Both the position numbers and the translations under genes were made by a program. This document shows, piece by piece, positions 1-8,709 of a DNA stretch of 64,000 bases. The notes under the pieces are model-generated. The model did no database searches and was not told where the DNA came from. It saw nothing but the letters and a program-made list of their open reading frames with translations. The stretch is from Bacteroidia bacterium (lineage in GTDB: Bacteria > Bacteroidota > Bacteroidia > J057), in contig JAWPMV010000001.1 of NCBI GenBank assembly GCA_033391075.1, positions 1,736,001-1,800,000 on the forward strand, read 5' to 3'. Within the stretch, counting starts at the first letter, position 1. Every line of letters starts with the position of its first letter.

Positions 1-10
1 CTTTTTGTAT

Positions 11-1159
11 TTAGGAGATCCCGAGTTCATGGCAAAATTCTTTGAGTACCCATTTTGCATCCAGAAGATCGCAGGCTATCTCTCGAGCTTTTTTAGAATG
101 CTTAGCGTGATTTCCCCGGATTTCATCAATCGCAGTCAAAGCTTCATCTGAAGTAGTAAATGCGAACAAACCTTCTCCTACGGGTAAAAAATCTGAATAA
201 CCCGTATCCTGTAAGATTACAGGTCTTCCACTTGCTAGATAAGCGCTACTTCTGTCGCTGAACCAGCCCGTACGATTGGCTACAAAAACCTGTTTACAAA
301 CTGTCAGTTCTGCATAAGAATCCAGGATGTACCTTTTGAAGCGCTCATAGGAAAGGGTCATGGCTCTTCCGTCTTCGATTTGCCAGCCAAAACTTTTTAG
401 GAGTTCCAGGGGAAGCTTTTTACCTGATACTGCTATTTCCAGAGGTGCGGAAGTTTGATTTGGGAGCTCAATTATTTTTTCGAACTCCAGGTCTTTTTGG
501 CCAAAAGTTTTGCCTTTGTATTGGATAGGAGCATGGGAACGCCAATTCATGACCGTTGAGAAAGCCGCATTTTTCGGTGGAGGTTGTACTTCAAATAAGC
601 CGGCATTGACGGGATGTAAGACATGCTTCCAGTTTTTAGATGCAGTAGGAGATGAACTTGCATCTGTACCCACAAGCATTCCGTTGGTAAAATAGTGATC
701 ATAGCCAGATAATTGTTCACCTGCTTCCAGTCTGTGGCTCATTTTGATCTGGGTAAAAGCAGGTTCTCCATCTATCAATACCCTCATTTGACAGCCTTCG
801 GATTCTTCTGCCCAGCTACCATGAGATCCCATGTCAATGAAAAGGTCTGCAGTACGAAAAATTTCCTCAACTTTCGTTTTGCTTAGGCCGTGGTACAAAT
901 CTCCGTACTGTACAAAACACCAATTATTCTCTAATCCAAAGGGCTTCAATAATTCTTTCAGAACCTGTAGTCCATACGCGCAATCATTGCTCATTTCTTC
1001 TTTTATGGGATGATAACAGGCATTTTCGTATCCAAACTTTTCTACAAAGTAGATTTCATGCCCCAGTTTTTGAAAGCCTATGATGTATTGCAAAACCCAG
1101 GACAACATACCCCCTAATGGATATCGGACCATATATGAACCCAGAACTATCCGTGCCAT
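11..1159 (-). CDS. Glycosyltransferase family 1-like protein (paralogue A)
   Basis: A 382-residue cytosolic protein, last gene of the minus-strand glycan operon; the stop codon lies 10 bases from the window edge. It resembles a GT-B fold glycosyltransferase. The N-terminus has the usual opening of such enzymes (GSYMVRYPLGGMLSW, then GLxxLGHEIYFVE). The C-terminal half has a donor-site-like stretch WFSDRSSAYLASGRPVILQD followed by GEGLFAF. The same landmarks, including a TVMNW...GQKD block at about residues 200-225, occur in the 410-residue product at 2046-3278, so the two are paralogues. Its start overlaps the upstream gene by 13 bases. Sugar donor and acceptor are unknown. The transferase class is well supported; the exact family is not. 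Confidence 0.75.
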   Translation of the reverse strand: MARIVLGSYMVRYPLGGMLSWVLQYIIGFQKLGHEIYFVEKFGYENACYHPIKEEMSNDCAYGLQVLKELLKPFGLENNWCFVQYGDLYHGLSKTKVEEIFRTADLFIDMGSHGSWAEESEGCQMRVLIDGEPAFTQIKMSHRLEAGEQLSGYDHYFTNGMLVGTDASSSPTASKNWKHVLHPVNAGLFEVQPPPKNAAFSTVMNWRSHAPIQYKGKTFGQKDLEFEKIIELPNQTSAPLEIAVSGKKLPLELLKSFGWQIEDGRAMTLSYERFKRYILDSYAELTVCKQVFVANRTGWFSDRSSAYLASGRPVILQDTGYSDFLPVGEGLFAFTTSDEALTAIDEIRGNHAKHSKKAREIACDLLDAKWVLKEFCHELGIS

Positions 1160-2049
1160 AATTTTTCAGATAATAGGTAGCCTTGCAATTCCCCTTTCAG
1201 AGACTTTATTTTTTCTTTTGCATTTTTGCTAATCGTTTGGCTAAGTTTTCTGGTATTGCTTTCCAGACATTGGTCAAATGCCTGAGAAAGCCTCAGCGGG
1301 TCTATCTGGTCGGCATGAAATAGAATGGGCCATCCCAGTTCCATTACTTGTCGACTAATTTTGGCTCCTCCCCGAATTGGATCAATGGGTATGGGAGGCA
1401 CCCCATTTTTCAAGCTTAAAACTGTGCCATGAAGTCGAGTCGTTAGGACCAGGTCCATACGCGCGATCAAATTCTCTACTTCTGCCGGAGTACGAAGGCC
1501 ACCCGCATTATTTTCCAAAGCCGTGTCTATAGGGACAACCGCCATTTCACGTGACTGAATGAGTTTCTCGAAAGCTGAATTGGCGAATTCATGCAGGGCA
1601 TTCTCTCCGTATTCTTTTTGCTTATGGGCTAAGATCAATCCTACCACGGGAACTTGTTGGATAGATGCCGCCAGAGTAAAATCGGGATTGGCCATACGAG
1701 AACTGTCTCGTTCCAACAAAAAATCAAATGGATTCCACTCGTCAAGAGATTGGAGCATCGTAAGGTTAAGACCAATGTGTTTGCATGCCTTGAATTTCTC
1801 GAGAAATTCGGTGATCGGCCATCCATTCCCATACGGACCACAAACAAATATCACATGAGAGTATTTCTCTGGGCTTGCTTCCTCCCATAAAATACCTTCA
1901 CCAAAACTGGGTAGGCAGGCAAATTCGAATGGGATGTGTTTTTCATCCAACCAGCTACCCACCAAATCTCTCGCTATGAGATCACCTGCAGTTGCTCCCA
2001 TTCCCTCGAAACTGAACCAACCACTAATCAGTACATTCAAATTGCTCAT
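1147..2049 (-). CDS. Polysaccharide pyruvyl transferase family protein
   Basis: A 300-residue protein resembling the polysaccharide pyruvyl transferase family, which adds ketal-linked pyruvate from phosphoenolpyruvate to sugars of exopolysaccharides or wall polymers. Visible landmarks are the N-terminal ISGWFSFEGMGATAGD loop, a central VVGLIL strand and the family-typical LVLTTRLHGTVLSLKNGVPP with its Arg-Leu-His-Gly at about residues 204-207. It lies between two paralogous glycosyltransferases. It overlaps the upstream one by 4 bases (ATGA) and the downstream one by 13, implying translational coupling. The family also includes transferases with other substrates and proteins involved in wall or S-layer attachment, so pyruvylation is inferred rather than shown. 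Confidence 0.8.
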   Translation of the reverse strand: MSNLNVLISGWFSFEGMGATAGDLIARDLVGSWLDEKHIPFEFACLPSFGEGILWEEASPEKYSHVIFVCGPYGNGWPITEFLEKFKACKHIGLNLTMLQSLDEWNPFDFLLERDSSRMANPDFTLAASIQQVPVVGLILAHKQKEYGENALHEFANSAFEKLIQSREMAVVPIDTALENNAGGLRTPAEVENLIARMDLVLTTRLHGTVLSLKNGVPPIPIDPIRGGAKISRQVMELGWPILFHADQIDPLRLSQAFDQCLESNTRKLSQTISKNAKEKIKSLKGELQGYLLSEKLWHG

Positions 2050-3278
2050 GGGTTTGAGATTAAGGTTGATTCGATGAGATGTTGTAAGACTTTGTTTGCA
2101 TCGAAATAGCTCTGAGCAATATCCCGAGCTGTACGTGAATGTAACTCATACTTGCCTTCAACTTCTCGTATAGAAGCTTCGGCGGATTCCATATTGCTAA
2201 AACTAAGTACGCCCTCTCCGGTAGGAATAACGGCAGGAAATCCGGTATCCTGAACAACTACGGGTTTACCTGCTGCAAGGTAGCAAGCGGATCTGCAACT
2301 GAACCAGGCAGTAGGAGTATGGACATAGCCTCCTTTGGCAACACTCCATTCTGCTCTCGAGCTTTCAATGTACTTTCTGTACTGCCCAAAGTCCCTGCAG
2401 TGCAGCATGGGGTTCTTTAGTTTCCATCCGTGATTTTTTAACAATTCTCTGGGGCTTATTTCAGGTAAATTATCAGTCTGCAAACCTTCCAATTGGTGAC
2501 TTTGCCAATTGCTATGAATCATTTCAGGCATTGCGATTTCAAGTGAGACTTCAGGCAACTTTTGGGGCAAGGCCAAATAGTGAAGTAATTCTACATCTTT
2601 CTGTCCCAGCTTGTATTTCCCAAAATGAATAGGAGGATAGCTAGTCCAGTTCATGATGGTGGTATAGGAAGAATGCGAAGGCTTACCTACTTCCCATTCT
2701 TCCATGCAGATAGGTGTCCGGGTAGGCTGCCAATAGAAAGGTTGGTTTTGAAACTCTTCCGACATCCTTTCACCAAAACTGAAGTGATGATCATGGACCT
2801 TTAATCGATCAGTGAATTCTTGTTCGCCTTTCAGGATTTTTACCTGGGTAAATGCCGGATCACTATCAATGTAGATCATTTGCTTTACCGATCGATAATG
2901 TTCCGGATGCATGAGGGTTCCGGAAACGTTTATAAGTAAGTCCGCGGATCGTATGACTTCGGTTCGTTTTCCTTCACTTAATCCATACCAACGATTTTGG
3001 GTTGGAAAATGATAGGCCCAGCGATCTGCCAGGTCATAAGCGGAAAAAAGCTGATTGAGGTGATCAATATTTGCCTTGCAATCTTTAGCTACCCAGTCAT
3101 TTCCCGAAACTCCTCCGTCAAGCGTATAGGGCCATTCTCCTGAATCTTCAATGTAATACACTTCATGTCCCATGCGATGAAGTCCTAGCACATATTGCAG
3201 GTAATCCCAGCTAACGCCACCTAAATGATGGTGTTGAGCAATAAGGCCCGTAGTTATGATTCGCAAAGATGAATTCAT
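2046..3278 (-). CDS. Glycosyltransferase family 1-like protein (paralogue B)
   Basis: A 410-residue paralogue of the product at 11-1159. Shared blocks are HLGGVSWDYLQYVLGLHRMG near the N-terminus, TIMNWTSYPPIHF...LGQKDVE in the middle, and the C-terminal AWFSCRSACYLAAGKPVVVQ followed by DTGFPAVIPTGEGVLSF. The last block resembles the nucleotide-sugar-binding half of GT-B enzymes. It is about 28 residues longer than its partner because of extra sequence around residues 230-270. It overlaps both neighbours by 4 bases (stop/start ATGA), so it is a tightly coupled member of the operon. The two copies probably add successive or alternative sugars to the same acceptor; this is inference from position and similarity only. 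Confidence 0.75.
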   Translation of the reverse strand: MNSSLRIITTGLIAQHHHLGGVSWDYLQYVLGLHRMGHEVYYIEDSGEWPYTLDGGVSGNDWVAKDCKANIDHLNQLFSAYDLADRWAYHFPTQNRWYGLSEGKRTEVIRSADLLINVSGTLMHPEHYRSVKQMIYIDSDPAFTQVKILKGEQEFTDRLKVHDHHFSFGERMSEEFQNQPFYWQPTRTPICMEEWEVGKPSHSSYTTIMNWTSYPPIHFGKYKLGQKDVELLHYLALPQKLPEVSLEIAMPEMIHSNWQSHQLEGLQTDNLPEISPRELLKNHGWKLKNPMLHCRDFGQYRKYIESSRAEWSVAKGGYVHTPTAWFSCRSACYLAAGKPVVVQDTGFPAVIPTGEGVLSFSNMESAEASIREVEGKYELHSRTARDIAQSYFDANKVLQHLIESTLISNP

Positions 3279-5038
3279 GAATTTTCCTTATTGGTCAAGG
3301 CCTTTTTTGCCTCGAGTACATTGCCTTCCAGTTCCGTATTGAGCCTATGAAGTTGTCCATCTTTTAAATGGAGCAATACATCGCAATCTTTCAAGGTATC
3401 CAGTCGATGTGTGATTAGGAAGGTCGTCCGACCTTTCATTAGGTTTTCTACCACCTCCATAATTGCTGCTTCTGTTCCGATATCAACCGAGCTAGTTGGT
3501 TCATCAAGGATGAGAATCGGGGCATTCCTGATAAAGGCTCTCGCAAGAGAAATACGTTGTCTTTCACCTCCTGATAACTGCATCCCCCTTTCTCCAACCT
3601 GTGCATCATAAGCTTCCTTGTCCTGCATAATAAAGTCATGGGCCCTGGCCGCTTTGGCTGCCGCTATAATTTCTTCCCGGCTGGCATCTGGATTTCCATA
3701 CGCTATATTTTCAGCGATGCTTGTAGAGAATAAAACAGGCTCCTGCAATACGATGGCAAATTGGCGACGATAATCTTCTAAAGCATATTCCCGAATGTCC
3801 ATTCCATCAAGGGCAATTTTACCAGATTGAGGTTCATACAAACGTGTCAACAAACTGAGTAGGGTTGATTTGCCAGCTCCTGTAGTTCCTAATATGCCGA
3901 CCTTTTGTCCTGCCTGGATTTGGATATTGATGTCTTGCAAAACAGGAGTATCTTCTTTATATCCGAAAGCCATTTTTTCAAATAAGATGTTTCCTTTTGC
4001 ACGTTTCAATGAGACGGGATTTTCCGATTCTTTAACTTCCCGTTCCATATCAAGTAAGTCAAATACTCTTTGCGAACTTGCCAAAGAAGATTGTAGGCTG
4101 TTTATGTTTTTGCTGATGGTTTCCATAGGACCAAACATCTGGGCGAGGTAGGCCATGATTACGGTAAGGTCCCCCAAACTGATCGAGCCCTGGTTTACAA
4201 ATAAAGCTCCCATGTAGAGAACAGAGGCCGTTGCAAGAGCCATGAGCATGCCCAGTAATAGGTCATAGATGCCTCCCATCCAGGCTACCTTCATTTGGCT
4301 TCGAATGGCAGCCCAGGATCGGTCTTTGAACCTTTGTGCTTCCTGGTCTTCTCTTCCAAATGCCTTGACAACCCGTAGGGCTCCCAGCGTCTCATGTACA
4401 ACAGCCATGGCTGAGCTTTCTGATTTTTTCACCTTATCCCAATAAGTCCTGAGTCGGGTTGATGAATAGCGTGTCAGAAAGAATAGCAGAGGAACGAGGG
4501 TAAGAGCGACCAGAGTAAATTGCCATTGCATACTGGTCATTACATACAGCATACCCAGAAGGGTAAGACTGGCAGTAATAAAGGGGAAGAGATTGTTGAT
4601 TAACAAGCCTCGCAAAGAATAAGCATCGTATTGAATCCTGTACAAAGATTCTGAGCTCCCTTTTTGGTCATGGTACTGGAGCGAGAGTCTCTGGACCTGG
4701 TTGAACATAAGGGTTCGAAGGTCAAGTACCAGTTTTTCCCCCGTCCAGGACTGCAATAGCCAGCTCCCCATTCCCTGAGAATACCTAAGCACAGCTGTCC
4801 CAATAATCAAGAGGGCTGCAAACATGGACACTCCTTCCCAGCTTTCCCAGCTTTCGGGCAACATTAAATCCAGCCAGGCAGGAATAGGCTCGCTCCCAAA
4901 GGCATAATCCAATACCAATTTTATGGGTATGGGATTTAGTAAGGCCAGGGGCATAGATATGAGGTTGAGAATAAATATTCCCAAGAGGTGCAGCCAATAA
5001 GGTTTGGCTATCTGGATTACACGTCTGGTGAGTTTCAT
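3275..5038 (-). CDS. ABC exporter, fused permease-ATPase (MsbA/lipid-oligosaccharide type)
   Basis: A 587-residue half-transporter. An exporter-type transmembrane domain with about six helices (residues ~10-310) is followed by a nucleotide-binding domain. The ATPase motifs are complete: Walker A GTTGAGKS (384-391), Q-loop Gln432, signature LSGGERQR (488-495), Walker B ILILDEP (from 508) and the switch His544. Proteins of this layout dimerise in the inner membrane and flip lipids, lipid-linked sugars or drugs outward. Its place between the fusion glycosyltransferase and three further sugar enzymes suggests it exports the lipid-linked product of this operon. It overlaps the downstream gene by 4 bases and lies 14 bases after the upstream stop. 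Confidence 0.92.
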   Translation of the reverse strand: MKLTRRVIQIAKPYWLHLLGIFILNLISMPLALLNPIPIKLVLDYAFGSEPIPAWLDLMLPESWESWEGVSMFAALLIIGTAVLRYSQGMGSWLLQSWTGEKLVLDLRTLMFNQVQRLSLQYHDQKGSSESLYRIQYDAYSLRGLLINNLFPFITASLTLLGMLYVMTSMQWQFTLVALTLVPLLFFLTRYSSTRLRTYWDKVKKSESSAMAVVHETLGALRVVKAFGREDQEAQRFKDRSWAAIRSQMKVAWMGGIYDLLLGMLMALATASVLYMGALFVNQGSISLGDLTVIMAYLAQMFGPMETISKNINSLQSSLASSQRVFDLLDMEREVKESENPVSLKRAKGNILFEKMAFGYKEDTPVLQDINIQIQAGQKVGILGTTGAGKSTLLSLLTRLYEPQSGKIALDGMDIREYALEDYRRQFAIVLQEPVLFSTSIAENIAYGNPDASREEIIAAAKAARAHDFIMQDKEAYDAQVGERGMQLSGGERQRISLARAFIRNAPILILDEPTSSVDIGTEAAIMEVVENLMKGRTTFLITHRLDTLKDCDVLLHLKDGQLHRLNTELEGNVLEAKKALTNKENS

Positions 5039-5052
5039 CTAGGAGGCAAAGG

Positions 5053-7620
5053 TTAATGAGAAAACTCAATGGATTCGAGTTCGCTCTGGGCTTGTGCATG
5101 CGTAGAGCAACTATAAGCTGCAGACGCACATTCATTTAAGCTTCTTATCAGAACGGTTAGGAAAAGGCCTCCGAAGATTGCAAAAAATATCCACTCCTTT
5201 TCCCACACAGCCAAAGAAGCTAAACTCCCAAAAATGAATATGAGGATTTTTGAAAACTTAGTGAAAACGGCCTTTGATCGAAAACGAAGGTATTGTTTTC
5301 CTCCGGTATGATCTTCTCCTGCCATGATCATGAATGTTTTGCCAAAGTTTCCGCCCTGTATTTCTACATCCCATTCGTCCCAGTCACCTCCATTGTGAAC
5401 GATAAAATTATCTGCTTTCATACCCTCAACAATGGCTCGCAAACGGAGGTCAAGACTTATCCAGGATTCGCACCATACAGATTGTGTTTTTTGGATGTTT
5501 AGTCTATAGTTTCTTTTTCCAAAACGGCGCCAGGGAGTGAGGTCAAAACGTATTCGTCCATGGAGGCGCGCCAATGGTTGCATGAGTCTTAGAACGAAAA
5601 CTCGAAAGCGAAATTTCCAGCGGGAGATTCTGCCTTTGGCAAATCGTCTGGGCACCTGGATTTTGCTGACAGAACTTCCAATATGGATAAATAATAAAGA
5701 AAGGAAAAAAGCCAGAAGAGGTATGCTAAACAGTAAGCTTGACCAGCCAATAGATATTATTGCTAAAATAGCCAATCCTGCAAGTACCAGGTAAAATTCT
5801 GGCATACTGAGGATGGAGAAATATGGGTTGCCGGCTGTTTCATAAATTGATTGAAAAGGCGCTAGCCCCCAGGTTCCGTGATAAACTCTCCAGGATCGCA
5901 TCCAGTTTTTGAGCAAATTTCCATTACCATAAATCCTACCTGACCAACTATGGTGTCCCAGGGAATTATATTTTTGTGGCCATTTCTTTTCAAGCATCGC
6001 TTCAGACCTGCCATATCCGGACTGTTGCCTCCAGAATTTGGATGCACTTGGCCTTCGATGATGCCAAACGATTGCCGAGGGGCTATAACCTATTTTGAAT
6101 CCGCGTTCCTGCAACCTCCAACATACATCTACATCATCACCTGCAGTTACAAATTGCTCATCGAAACCACCAATTTCCTGCAAAAGCTCTTTTCGGAAAG
6201 CCATATTACACCCGGGGATGTGTTCAGCCAGTCGATCGGACAGCAGGATATGGGTGGGATTACCTGGAACATAGTCAATGCAAGTCTCCATAAAAGGAGC
6301 ATTTTGCGGGACAAGATTAGGTCCCCCAAAGGCGCTAAAGTTTTTATCCTTAAATGACAGCGCTAAATAGTGCAGCCAGTCTTTTTCCGGAAATGCGTCA
6401 TCATCCAGATAAACTACGATTTCTCCTTTAGCAAGGAATAGGCCGGTATTTCTGGCTTTTGAAAGGCCACTACTTTTTATGTTTATAAGTTTAACGGGAT
6501 AGCTTGCAGCAATTTCTGCAGTTCTATCTGTTGAACCATCATTTATAACTAAAATCTCGTAGTTGGGATAGTTCAGATTTGTGAGGCCATCCAGGGCTTG
6601 TGAAATGGTTTTTTCACCATTGTAACTACAAAGAACTACTGACATCATAGGCCAATGATGTTCCTTTGGAAAAGGATATTTTTGAAAACTCGCCTGAACT
6701 TTCGCAAGCGAAGGTTTGGGGCTACGATCTTTCCTTGTCAAACCAAATTCCCAATCATGCACTTCCTCACCTCCTCTAAACCATTCATCTGTCCAGGAAA
6801 AAATAAATAATCCTACACACCCTGAATTGAAGGTGCTTTCTATTTGCCACTGGAGGAAATCTGCCTGTTTCTCTTCCCCATTTCGCATCGCGTCCAATCC
6901 CACCTCTCCCATAAGTAAGGGCCGGTCTCCGGCAAGATTTTGAAGCCTGCTGAGATAAATTTCAAAATCTTCTTTCTTTTCCAGATAAACGTTGAAACAT
7001 AACATATCCAGAAAAGGAAGATCGATGTATTCGGTTGTTGGGTAATTTACATAGGTAACGATAGCATCAGGTGCTTCTTCTTTCACCCAGGTGTAGGCCT
7101 GTTTGAGGTAGGATTCTATTTTCTTTTTCCCGATCCATCGGGCCATAGAAGCAGGAATTTCATTTCCCAAACCAAAGCAAAGCAAAGCGGGATGATCTTT
7201 AAGGCTTCTAACTTTAGACTTAAACATCCCCTCCAGATCAGGGGCTTTGTGGTTGTCAATCAGGTATCCGACATATTGCTCCGCTGATAAACCTGCCATT
7301 ACCCACAGTCCTTCCTCATAGGCTATATCCAGCAAATGAGGAGGTGGATTGGTATGGGGAATACGGACAGTATTGATGCCAGACGCTGCCATCTGTCGAA
7401 AATCCTGTCTTAGTTTATTTTTGTCCTGATATTCATTCCCTTCCTTATCAGGTTCGAAAGCCCCATAAGAAACTCCCTTTATGTAGAGTTTTTCATCTCC
7501 TACATAAATGAATTTGGAATAAATAAATGGCCTTGAGCGTGCATTGGAAGGGCGTAATACAGAATTAACCCCTTCGATTTTTGATTTTTTTTCCTCTAGA
7601 GAGAGGGATGCCATATCCAT
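5053..7620 (-). CDS. Fusion protein: GH-A (GH2-like) glycosidase domain + GT2 glycosyltransferase, membrane-anchored
   Basis: An 855-residue, probably bifunctional first gene of the operon. Residues ~30-315 form a TIM-barrel glycosidase domain like the catalytic part of GH2/clan GH-A enzymes. The putative acid/base is Glu154 in GLGNEIP and the putative nucleophile Glu239 in LLMGEVG; WTDEW follows at 276-280. Residues ~326-545 are a GT2 domain with VVLCSYNG, the DGS at 361-363, DDD at 406-408 and GDD at 494-496. Two adjacent hydrophobic helices follow at ~610-647 and another pair near ~780-815, separated by a very basic stretch. No signal peptide is visible, so both catalytic domains probably face the cytoplasm, which is unusual for a glycosidase. 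Both active-site sets look intact. Confidence 0.88.
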   Translation of the reverse strand: MDMASLSLEEKKSKIEGVNSVLRPSNARSRPFIYSKFIYVGDEKLYIKGVSYGAFEPDKEGNEYQDKNKLRQDFRQMAASGINTVRIPHTNPPPHLLDIAYEEGLWVMAGLSAEQYVGYLIDNHKAPDLEGMFKSKVRSLKDHPALLCFGLGNEIPASMARWIGKKKIESYLKQAYTWVKEEAPDAIVTYVNYPTTEYIDLPFLDMLCFNVYLEKKEDFEIYLSRLQNLAGDRPLLMGEVGLDAMRNGEEKQADFLQWQIESTFNSGCVGLFIFSWTDEWFRGGEEVHDWEFGLTRKDRSPKPSLAKVQASFQKYPFPKEHHWPMMSVVLCSYNGEKTISQALDGLTNLNYPNYEILVINDGSTDRTAEIAASYPVKLINIKSSGLSKARNTGLFLAKGEIVVYLDDDAFPEKDWLHYLALSFKDKNFSAFGGPNLVPQNAPFMETCIDYVPGNPTHILLSDRLAEHIPGCNMAFRKELLQEIGGFDEQFVTAGDDVDVCWRLQERGFKIGYSPSAIVWHHRRPSASKFWRQQSGYGRSEAMLEKKWPQKYNSLGHHSWSGRIYGNGNLLKNWMRSWRVYHGTWGLAPFQSIYETAGNPYFSILSMPEFYLVLAGLAILAIISIGWSSLLFSIPLLAFFLSLLFIHIGSSVSKIQVPRRFAKGRISRWKFRFRVFVLRLMQPLARLHGRIRFDLTPWRRFGKRNYRLNIQKTQSVWCESWISLDLRLRAIVEGMKADNFIVHNGGDWDEWDVEIQGGNFGKTFMIMAGEDHTGGKQYLRFRSKAVFTKFSKILIFIFGSLASLAVWEKEWIFFAIFGGLFLTVLIRSLNECASAAYSCSTHAQAQSELESIEFSH

Positions 7621-8060
7621 TAGTGAAAATTAGTGTGGTCATGTTGTGGGAAAAGCTTTATTCTTAGGATAGTAGACTATTATTCTTAAGTTAATTTTTT
7701 TTTTGAAATATTAAAATAATTCGATTTTTGAAAAGTTCGAAAATGAAAATTCCATTGGTTGATGAAAAAATGTGTGGGGGAGGGGTATTGGGGACTGTTA
7801 ATGCTATTTACTAAAAAAATTTAATTAATAGAATACTTAGTTAAAGTTTAATATTGACTTTAACAGCTTGCTGAGCACAAATTTTGTTAATGTACTAAAT
7901 CGCCAAGTCATCCCAGTTATCGGTATCCCGAGAAAGTTTAGTTGTTTAAATTTCTTTTTTTGTAGAAACTTCTTAGTGCTTAGTGGCAATTTTTAGTTTG
8001 ATAGCATGCTTTCTCTGCTTTATTGCACATATAAAGACTATGTTTTTCAATAAATAATAT
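7621..8060. other. AT-rich intergenic region upstream of the glycan operon
   Basis: About 440 bases without a credible gene. It must hold the promoter of the minus-strand operon starting at 7620 and the 3' end of the decayed FG-GAP gene at 8061. I searched by eye for the Bacteroidota -7 box (TAnnTTTG) on the minus strand and found no good match, so no promoter is called. The sequence is very rich in A and T with no clear hairpin. Confidence 0.6.
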
Positions 8061-8609
8061 TTAGTTCCTGTTAATTTCTATTTTCTCACTAAAACTTCCG
8101 GCGCTGGCATTGAGCAATAGACGTGAACTACTATCGGGAGTATTGGGGTTGCCAACCAGACTTACGCCCGCGACTGCTATATCAATATCTCCGTCTTCAT
8201 CTACGTCTTCAGCATCGATGGCATTGCTACAATCATCGGCAAGGATGACTTCATTAAAACTGAGGTTTCTGTTTCCTGAATTAAAATAGATACGCAAGGT
8301 TTTTCCCTATTTCTTCTCCCTACAACAGTTATGTCTTTCCATCCATTGTCATCAAAGTAAGCCAGAGCTGCCATAATCGCGTCTTATCCGGAAAGAATGA
8401 GATGCTTAACATAGCTGCCATCATGTTACTGTTCAAACAGGCCAGTTCTCCAGCACCTGCAGCATTATCCGTAAGACGAATCAGATAGTCCTGGAGGAGC
8501 GAGGCCGCTGCTTTAAAGGCTTCCTCGTTTAATATTTGAGTTTGGTCTGTGCAAGATAGCTAGAGGCATACAGACTTATGCTGATAAGTAGAAGTAGGGG
8601 TTTTATCAT
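8061..8609 (-). pseudogene. Decayed secreted FG-GAP/VCBS-type repeat protein
   Basis: The remains of a small exported protein, split over three frames. An ATG at 8609 begins a good signal peptide (MIKPLLLLISISLYASSYLA) that runs into a stop within about 26 codons. A +1 shift continues as QILNEEAFKAAASLLQDYLI and on to LSISFFPDKT. A further frame gives AALAYFDDNGWKDITVVGRR, and after another shift LRIYFNSGNRNLSF to the stop at 8061. The last part, with AEDVDEDGDIDIAVAG, has the Asp-rich calcium-binding look of FG-GAP/VCBS repeats. Each segment is protein-like, so this is a broken gene rather than chance. Sequencing indels could mimic this, but three in 550 bases favours real decay and deletion. 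Confidence 0.6.
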
Positions 8610-8709
8610 GTTTTTGTGCTTGGCTTATGGCCTATTAAACATTTTTTCCTAAATATGATTTACGAAGGATGTCTACATCGCAAAACAAAAACATTCCCGA
8701 TCCACTCAG

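Noticed and set aside
5950-6357. 135-codon plus-strand frame
   Set aside because: Lies wholly opposite the GT2 domain of the fusion gene, which has intact motifs; no protein-like features.
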